NCBI GenBank assembly: GCA_943329505.2
Contig: CALQED020000083.1
Location: 1 to 6,138, forward strand
Direction of reading: 5' to 3'
Length of the DNA: 6,138 bases
DNA from: Polynucleobacter meluiroseus
GTDB taxonomy: Bacteria > Pseudomonadota > Gammaproteobacteria > Burkholderiales > Burkholderiaceae
This document shows positions 1 to 6,138 of this stretch, piece after piece (positions within the stretch are counted from its first letter, which is position 1; every line of letters begins with the position of its first letter). A program made the position numbers and the translations under genes. Under the pieces are notes generated by a model that ran no database searches, was not told where the DNA came from, and saw only the letters and a program-made list of their open reading frames with translations.

Positions 1-1773
1 AGTGAGTAGATCATCCATCAAGGATTCATACTCAGCCGCTGTATCTTGCTTTTCCATATCCTGTTGAATTTTTTCAACATTGACTTGGTGATAGTGCATG
101 GCATGCAAAGTCGCGGCTGTGGGTGATGGTACCCAAGCAGTGTTGGCACCCGCTTGAGGATGGGCAATTTTTTGTTCTACCATTTCTTTCATGAGGTCTG
201 GTGCAGGCCACATGCCTTTACCAATTTGTGCGCGACCACGTAAGCCACAATCTAAACCTGCTAATACGTTACGGCGCTCATAAGATCCAAACCATTTACT
301 GATTTTCATCTTCCCTTTACGCACCATAGCGCCACCATACATTCCGGTATGCATTTCATCGCCAGTACGGTCTAAGAATCCGGTGTTAATAAAGGCAACG
401 CGAGCACCAGCTGCAGCAATCGCAGCTTTAATGTTGACACTCATCCGGCGCTCTTCATCCATGATGCCTAACTTCACAGTATTCTCTGGAAGACCCAGCA
501 ATTTCTCGACTCGGCCAAATAGTTCACCAGCAAAAGCCACTTCTTCAGGGCTATGCATTTTTGGCTTCACAATGTAAACAGAACCTTTGCGAGTATTTCC
601 AATAGATTGAGTCGCGGGACGATTGATGTCATATAAAGCAATCAATACGGTTACCACTGCATCCAAGATACCTTCGTATATTTCCTTGCCTTCACCAGTG
701 ATGATCGCTGGATTCGTCATCAAGTGGCCTACGTTACGCAGGAAGAGGAGTGAACGGCCATGCAAAGTCACAACACCATCTTTGGCATTCAGGGCGCCAA
801 TACCTGCGGTGTAATTGCGATCTGGATTGAGCTTACGGGTAAAGGTTTTACCACCCTTGGTCACCTCTTCTACTAAGGTACCCTTCAGAATACCTAACCA
901 GTTTTCATAAGCCAGTACTTTGTCATCGGCATCAACTACTGCTACTGAATCTTCCAAGTCCAGAATGGTTGAGAGGGCTGCTTCAAGCACTACATCATTA
1001 ATACCTGCTGCATCAGTAGCGCCAATAGTTTTCGTCTTGTCAATTTCGATATCAATATGGATACCGTTATTGCGTAGCAAAATAGAGCTTGGTGCTAAAG
1101 CATTACCCTGGTAACCAACAAACTGTTTTTCATCAACCAAGCCAGTAACACTGCCGTCTTTCAATTTGACCGACAGTTTCTTGTCGACAACTGTATAGGC
1201 AACAGCATCACTGTGTGAAGCTTTTACCAAAGGAGCGGCTTGATCTAAAAACTGGCGTGCATAGGCAACTACCTTCGCACCTCGAATTGGGTTGTATGCA
1301 TTATCTTTTGTAGCGCCATCCTCTTCAGAGATCACGTCCGTGCCGTAAAGCGCATCATACAAAGAACCCCAACGGGCATTGGCAGCATTTAAGGCATAGC
1401 GAGCATTGAGAACAGGGACAACCAACTGGGGTCCAGCCTGGAGTGCTAGCTCATCATCTACATTCTGGGTAGAAGCGGAAATCGTGGCAGGGACATCATC
1501 GATATAACCGATTTTTTTCAGAAACTGTCGATATGCAGGCATATCTTTGATTGGGCCTGGATGAGCTTGGTGCCATTGATCAATGTCTAGCTGGAGACGA
1601 TCACGCTTTGCTAGTAAGGCTGCATTTTTTGGAGTGAGGTCTTTAACAATCTCATCAAAGCCCTTCCAAAAGTCAGCACTTTGAATACCAGTTCCAGGAA
1701 GCACTTTGTCTTCAATAAAACGATACAGGGGGGTTGCTACTTGAAGGCTATTACAGGTAGTGCGCGCAGTCAT
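1..1773 (-). CDS. glcB: Malate synthase G, partial (C-terminal end beyond left edge)
   Basis: This gene encodes malate synthase G, which condenses glyoxylate with acetyl-CoA to malate in the cytoplasm (glyoxylate/glycolate use). I translated the frame by hand: it is open for 591 codons from the ATG at 1773 to the window edge, with no stop or frameshift. The family is about 720-730 residues long, so roughly 135 are missing, including the expected catalytic-base aspartate. Visible motifs are LPGTG (25-29), [13 protein letters not shown] (132-144), [14 protein letters not shown] (272-285), [15 protein letters not shown] (338-352) with the likely glyoxylate-binding arginine, IMDEERR (437-443), GFLDRTGDE (465-473), RAQIGKGMW (514-522) and [12 protein letters not shown] (552-563). 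Glu440 and Asp468 are 28 residues apart, as are the magnesium ligands of the family (E. coli Glu427 and Asp455, from memory). The N-terminus aligns with E. coli GlcB, which supports this start. The ribosome site is weak (AAG-rich, no GGAG). The length and inserted domain distinguish it from the shorter isoform A (AceB). Confidence 0.96.
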   Translation of the reverse strand, partial: MTARTTCNSLQVATPLYRFIEDKVLPGTGIQSADFWKGFDEIVKDLTPKNAALLAKRDRLQLDIDQWHQAHPGPIKDMPAYRQFLKKIGYIDDVPATISASTQNVDDELALQAGPQLVVPVLNARYALNAANARWGSLYDALYGTDVISEEDGATKDNAYNPIRGAKVVAYARQFLDQAAPLVKASHSDAVAYTVVDKKLSVKLKDGSVTGLVDEKQFVGYQGNALAPSSILLRNNGIHIDIEIDKTKTIGATDAAGINDVVLEAALSTILDLEDSVAVVDADDKVLAYENWLGILKGTLVEEVTKGGKTFTRKLNPDRNYTAGIGALNAKDGVVTLHGRSLLFLRNVGHLMTNPAIITGEGKEIYEGILDAVVTVLIALYDINRPATQSIGNTRKGSVYIVKPKMHSPEEVAFAGELFGRVEKLLGLPENTVKLGIMDEERRMSVNIKAAIAAAGARVAFINTGFLDRTGDEMHTGMYGGAMVRKGKMKISKWFGSYERRNVLAGLDCGLRGRAQIGKGMWPAPDLMKEMVEQKIAHPQAGANTAWVPSPTAATLHAMHYHQVNVEKIQQDMEKQDTAAEYESLMDDLLT

Positions 1774-1839
1774 GTTCTTAATTTCTTATACAAAAGTGAG
1801 TTTAGTGAAAAGGTGAATTACTGAATCAAATATTTTCTA
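1774..1839 (-). other. purA-glcB intergenic spacer, 66 bases, no clear signals
   Basis: This AT-rich gap separates the purA stop from the glcB ATG. I see no GC-rich hairpin followed by a T run, so no intrinsic terminator for purA is evident, and glcB could be reached by read-through. Promoter candidates are poor. TTGATT and ACTAAA (17-base spacing) match only part of the sigma-70 consensus. TATAAG lies so close to the ATG that its transcript would be nearly leaderless. Independent transcription of glcB is possible but not shown by the sequence. Confidence 0.5.
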
Positions 1840-3245
<1,406 letters not shown>

Positions 3246-4418
3246 TTATTTCTGCTTGAGCTCCCAAGAGCTGCCTTGCTTGACCAACTCTCGATCACAG
3301 GCATACTCTGCTGCTTCGACAGATTCACCAGCGGGCATCTGAATCACTATTTCACCACGATTGCGCAGTTCCTCAATGACTTTGTCTAATGCGACATCTT
3401 GAACCCAAGGCGCATGAATAGCCAGCTTGCGCTCCTTTAAAGAAGACAGACTAGCAAGTGTCAGCAGATCCAAGGAGAAGCCTGTAGCTGGACGTGAGCG
3501 ACCAAAGGCCTGGCCAACTTGGTCATAACGTCCGCCTCTAGCAATCGGCTGTGGCAAGCCATCCACGTAAGTAGCAAACATCACACCGCTGTGATATTGA
3601 TAGCCCCGTAAATCTGCCAAATCAATACTCAGCTCTAAGCCACCACTGATCTTATTGTTAGCATTAACGGCAGTAATGATGCGCTCTAAATCAGCTAAAG
3701 CTTGATCAATAGCAGTATGTTTAGGCAAGACCTTCTTCGCCTTTGCTAAAACTTCTGCACAAGGGCCGTTTAACTCAGTTAAAGCCAGCAATGCTTGTGC
3801 AAGCTGAGCAGGTAAACATTCTGCCCACTGCTTTAAGCGTGGACGATCCTTGCTTTGTAACAAGCCATATAACAATTCAATGGTTTCTTTATCGAGCTTT
3901 TGATCAGCCACAATGCCAGTCAAGATGCCGGCATGCGATAAATCTAAGTAAACTTTTTTGAGGCCAGCCAACTCTAAGGTCTTGAGCAGTAGCGTAATCG
4001 CTTCAAAGTCAGCCTCCCAAGTCGCACAGCCATAGATCTCCGCGCCCAATTGCAATTGTTCCCGTGAAGAACTGCCTACAGGAGTACGCGCATGTGCAAC
4101 CGAGCCTGCATAGCAAAGGCGAGTAACACCAGCACGATTTAATAAATGGGCATCGATACGAGCAACTTGCGGGGTAATGTCAGCACGCAAACCTAAAGTA
4201 CGCCCCGACAGCTGATCAACCAATTTAAAGGTTTGCAGATTGAGATCCGAACCAGTGCCGGTTAACAGTGAATCCAAGAACTCCAAAATTGGAGGAGCAA
4301 CCAGCTCATAACCGTAAGATTGATACAGATCCAAGATAGCACGACGCAAAGTCTCAACCTTGCGAGCCTGTGCTGGTAAAACATCTGCAATATCTTCAGG
4401 AAGCAGCCAACGATTCAT
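3246..4418 (-). CDS. hisZ: ATP phosphoribosyltransferase regulatory subunit HisZ
   Basis: HisZ is a catalytically dead paralogue of histidyl-tRNA synthetase. With the short form of HisG it makes the hetero-octameric ATP phosphoribosyltransferase that starts histidine synthesis (ATP + PRPP to phosphoribosyl-ATP) and is needed for activity and histidine feedback control. The 390 residues form a class II synthetase-like core without the C-terminal anticodon-binding domain, which separates HisZ from true HisS (over 400 residues). Visible are the family start NRWLLPEDIADVLP (2-15), the motif-2-like GLRADITPQVARI (76-88), REQLQLGAEIYG (119-130), LRGYQYHSGVMFATYV (270-285), ARGGRYD (293-299) and ATGFSLDL (311-318). 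The start fits the family N-terminus although no good ribosome site precedes it (the nearest purine run is about 15 bases away). With only 20 bases after hflC, translation may depend on coupling. A short HisG should be encoded elsewhere in the genome. Confidence 0.96.
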   Translation of the reverse strand: MNRWLLPEDIADVLPAQARKVETLRRAILDLYQSYGYELVAPPILEFLDSLLTGTGSDLNLQTFKLVDQLSGRTLGLRADITPQVARIDAHLLNRAGVTRLCYAGSVAHARTPVGSSSREQLQLGAEIYGCATWEADFEAITLLLKTLELAGLKKVYLDLSHAGILTGIVADQKLDKETIELLYGLLQSKDRPRLKQWAECLPAQLAQALLALTELNGPCAEVLAKAKKVLPKHTAIDQALADLERIITAVNANNKISGGLELSIDLADLRGYQYHSGVMFATYVDGLPQPIARGGRYDQVGQAFGRSRPATGFSLDLLTLASLSSLKERKLAIHAPWVQDVALDKVIEELRNRGEIVIQMPAGESVEAAEYACDRELVKQGSSWELKQK

Positions 4419-4438
4419 GATGTGAATTATTCGCTTTC

Positions 4439-5308
4439 TTATTTCTTATGCAGGAACTTAAAGAACTCACCACTAGGCTCTACCACCATCACATCTTTCT
4501 TATCCTTGAAAGAATTACGGTAAGCCTCTAAGCTCTGATAGAACTGGGCAAATTGTGGATCGCGTCCAAATGCCTCAGCATAAAGGGATGTCGCTTTGGC
4601 ATCCCCTGCCCCTTTGATCTTTTGGGCATCGCGGTAAGCCTCAGCCAGGATCGTATCGCGTTGGCGTTCTGCATTTGCCCGAATCTTGTCAGACTCTGCC
4701 GCACCCATGGAGCGCAACTCATTGGCTACACGTTTGCGTTCCGCTTCCATCCGTCGGTAGACTGAATCACTAATCTCAGCCAATAGATCTACCCGCTTTA
4801 AGCGCACATCCACAATCTCTACACCAATATCAGATGCATCATCAGCCACTTTTTTACGAATACCCTGCATCACTTCTTCGCGCTGATCAGAAATGAGTTC
4901 ACGCACGCTGCGTTTGGTAAATTCTTCATTCAATGCAGAACGAACCAATTGCGTCAAGCGATCTTGTGCCAAGCGCTCATCACCTTTAAAGCTAATGAAG
5001 AACTTACGGGGATCAACGATGCGCCATTTCACATAAGAATCAACTAAGAGGTTTTTCTTCTCAGCAGTAATGAAGCGCTCTGCCTCTGGATTATCAATCG
5101 TCAGGATGCGACGATCAAAAAAACGCACACTCTCAAATGGTCCTGGTAGCTTAACCCGTAGGCCAGGCTCCTCAATGACGCGCACAATCTGCCCGAAAGA
5201 AAATACCACTGCGAATTTGCGTTGATCAACGACGAAAATACTCGAGGAGAGCACGTAAATCAGAACAATAAATGCAATAGCAGCAACAATTAAACGATTA
5301 GCATTCAT
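4439..5308 (-). CDS. hflC: HflC, SPFH-domain modulator of the FtsH protease
   Basis: HflC pairs with HflK in a large inner-membrane cage that encloses FtsH and modulates its degradation of membrane proteins. The 289 residues are a normal length (E. coli HflC is about 330). A single N-terminal membrane segment (about 6-25) is followed by FVVDQRKFAVVFSFGQ (25-40), the start of the SPFH/prohibitin domain, which would face the periplasm. The domain continues through EEPGLRVKLPGPFESV (46-61), DNPEAERFITAEKKNLLVD (72-90) and KWRIVDPRKFF (94-104). A charged, Ala/Glu/Arg-rich helical region (about 185-240) is likely coiled coil and assembles the ring, and a short C-terminal segment (about 255-289) ends in HKK. 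The start ATG shares its A with the hflK stop, and a strong ribosome site confirms it. The stop is 20 bases before hisZ. The protein is not a protease itself, despite frequent database naming as one. Confidence 0.97.
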   Translation of the reverse strand: MNANRLIVAAIAFIVLIYVLSSSIFVVDQRKFAVVFSFGQIVRVIEEPGLRVKLPGPFESVRFFDRRILTIDNPEAERFITAEKKNLLVDSYVKWRIVDPRKFFISFKGDERLAQDRLTQLVRSALNEEFTKRSVRELISDQREEVMQGIRKKVADDASDIGVEIVDVRLKRVDLLAEISDSVYRRMEAERKRVANELRSMGAAESDKIRANAERQRDTILAEAYRDAQKIKGAGDAKATSLYAEAFGRDPQFAQFYQSLEAYRNSFKDKKDVMVVEPSGEFFKFLHKK

Positions 5309-6138
5309 TATCTAGCCTCCCGATCACGACTGCGAAGACCATCACGTTTATCAGCAGAGTTTCCTGCAGGTAAGGTTGTAGTACCAGTAGCTGAGCTTGG
5401 ATTATTAATACCAGTTGCACCGCCGACAGTCACACTGCCGGTTGGAGTTGAGCCACCTGATTGATTGACTTGAGAGTTAGCGGCCTGAGCACTCTCTGCA
5501 CTGACTTGCGCAACAATCTTATCGAGTGGTAAATACAGAAGGCTATTGCTCTTCGTGGTATCAACCAAAATCTTGGTCACATTGTTATACATTTCACGCA
5601 TCGTATCGATATACATCCGATCACGGGTGACTTGTGGTGCTTTGGCATATTCCACCAAGATTTGTTTAAAGCGCGTGGCATCACCCTCTGCCGTAGCGAC
5701 CACACGGGCTTTATAACCCTCAGCCTCCTGAATTAAGCGGGCTGCAGTCCCCTTAGCGCGAGGGATGATGTCATTGGCATAAGCCTGACCTTCACTCTTT
5801 AAGCGCTCTTGGTCTTGACCAGCCTTCACGGCATCATCAAACGCTGCTTGCACTTGTTCTGGTGGTTGAACGTTTTGAACCGTGACGCTCGTCACATAGA
5901 TACCTGTCTTATAGCTATCTAAAATCTTTTGAATCGAGTTGGCAAGATCAATACCAATCTTCTCGCGTCCTTCATACAAGACGGTATCCATCTTGCTACG
6001 GGCCACAATCTCACGCACGGCTGTTTCAGCTGCTTGGATAACTGCAGCATCAGGATCTCGATTGTTAAATAAATAATCGGTTGGATCTTTTAAGCGATAT
6101 TGCACAGCAAAGCGCACGTCAATGATATTTTCATCTTC
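5308..6138 (-). CDS. hflK: HflK, SPFH-domain modulator of FtsH, partial (N-terminal part beyond right edge)
   Basis: HflK is the partner of HflC in the FtsH-associated membrane complex. The window holds the last 276 codons and the stop. The reading frame runs open through the right edge (fragment begins EDENIIDVRFAVQYRLKDP, a conserved SPFH stretch), so the GTG at 6117 is an internal valine and not the start. The missing part should include the Gly-rich cytoplasmic segment and the membrane anchor. Numbered from the edge, the SPFH domain runs to about residue 95. PPEQVQAAFDDAVKAGQD (92-109) and AYANDIIPRAKG (119-130) are HflK signatures, followed by an Ala/Glu-rich helical region to about 165 and LLYLPLDK (200-207). 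The last 65 residues or so form a low-complexity Ser/Thr/Gly/Asn/Ala tail ending in a charged RDREAR. It overlaps hflC by one base. HflK rather than HflC is supported by these motifs and by gene order. Confidence 0.96.
   Translation of the reverse strand, partial: EDENIIDVRFAVQYRLKDPTDYLFNNRDPDAAVIQAAETAVREIVARSKMDTVLYEGREKIGIDLANSIQKILDSYKTGIYVTSVTVQNVQPPEQVQAAFDDAVKAGQDQERLKSEGQAYANDIIPRAKGTAARLIQEAEGYKARVVATAEGDATRFKQILVEYAKAPQVTRDRMYIDTMREMYNNVTKILVDTTKSNSLLYLPLDKIVAQVSAESAQAANSQVNQSGGSTPTGSVTVGGATGINNPSSATGTTTLPAGNSADKRDGLRSRDREAR
5316..5321 (-). promoter_or_regulatory. Strong hflC ribosome binding site (GGGAGG) inside the hflK end
   Basis: Read on the minus strand, GGGAGG lies seven bases before the hflC ATG and within the last codons of hflK. 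It is the best Shine-Dalgarno match at any gene start in this window. Together with the TAATG stop/start overlap it fixes the hflC start and suggests that ribosomes finishing hflK re-initiate or load directly on hflC, giving similar amounts of the two partner proteins. Confidence 0.85.

Noticed and set aside
383..1114. Short plus-strand open frames of about 60 codons (383-577, 623-814, 920-1114)
   Set aside because: They lie wholly antisense to glcB, whose frame is intact and strongly conserved, and their translations show no recognisable domain. They are chance frames.
1785..1815. Mirror-like repeat TTTTCACT / TCACTTTT in the purA-glcB gap
   Set aside because: The arms mirror each other on the same strand and are not complementary, so they form no hairpin. 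No known operator type fits, and a single short occurrence is not evidence of a site.
3246..4418. Histidyl-tRNA synthetase (HisS)
   Set aside because: The fold is shared, but the N-terminus (NRWLLPEDIADVLP), the 390-residue length and the lack of an anticodon-binding domain match HisZ, and the neighbours hflC and purA fit hisZ.
3743..4765. Open frames antisense or out of frame within hisZ and hflC (3743-3961, 4528-4722, 4553-4765)
   Set aside because: They are embedded in well-conserved genes and look like shadows, with no independent support.
5308..6117. A complete 269-residue hflK starting at 6117
   Set aside because: The codon at 6117 is GTG and the frame stays open and conserved to the window edge (EDENIID before it). 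The real start must lie beyond the edge, so the gene is partial here.

Overview
All five genes here lie on the minus strand and read right to left: hflK (its beginning lies beyond the right edge), hflC, hisZ, purA and glcB (its end lies beyond the left edge). Every gene matches a known family. The window is almost fully coding; the only gaps are 20, 65 and 66 bases, and none holds a convincing terminator or strong promoter. I found no RNA gene, mobile element, CRISPR array or long repeat.

The order hflK-hflC-hisZ-purA is, from memory, typical of Betaproteobacteria of the order Burkholderiales. The separate regulatory subunit HisZ fits this, because such bacteria use a short HisG that needs HisZ. 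Base composition by eye is in the mid-40s percent GC, low for most Burkholderiales. That makes a freshwater Polynucleobacter-like member of the Burkholderiaceae the best guess. This is inference, not a database result.

Right part (4439-6138): HflK and HflC, the paired SPFH/prohibitin-like inner-membrane proteins that surround and modulate the FtsH protease. The two genes overlap by one base (TAATG) and hflC has a strong ribosome binding site inside hflK, so their translation is probably coupled. Middle (1840-4418): hisZ, for the regulatory subunit of the first enzyme of histidine synthesis, and purA, which commits IMP to AMP synthesis. The two pathways are linked: the HisG/HisZ step consumes ATP and PRPP, and histidine synthesis releases AICAR, which returns to IMP, the substrate of PurA. 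Left part (1-1773): the first 591 residues of malate synthase G (GlcB), which condenses glyoxylate with acetyl-CoA. It is not obviously related to the other genes and may have its own promoter, although I see only weak candidates.

I see no undescribed system in this window. The observations below are modest: gene coupling, the absence of a small gene often found between hflC and hisZ, a low-complexity tail on HflK, and the placement of glcB after purA.
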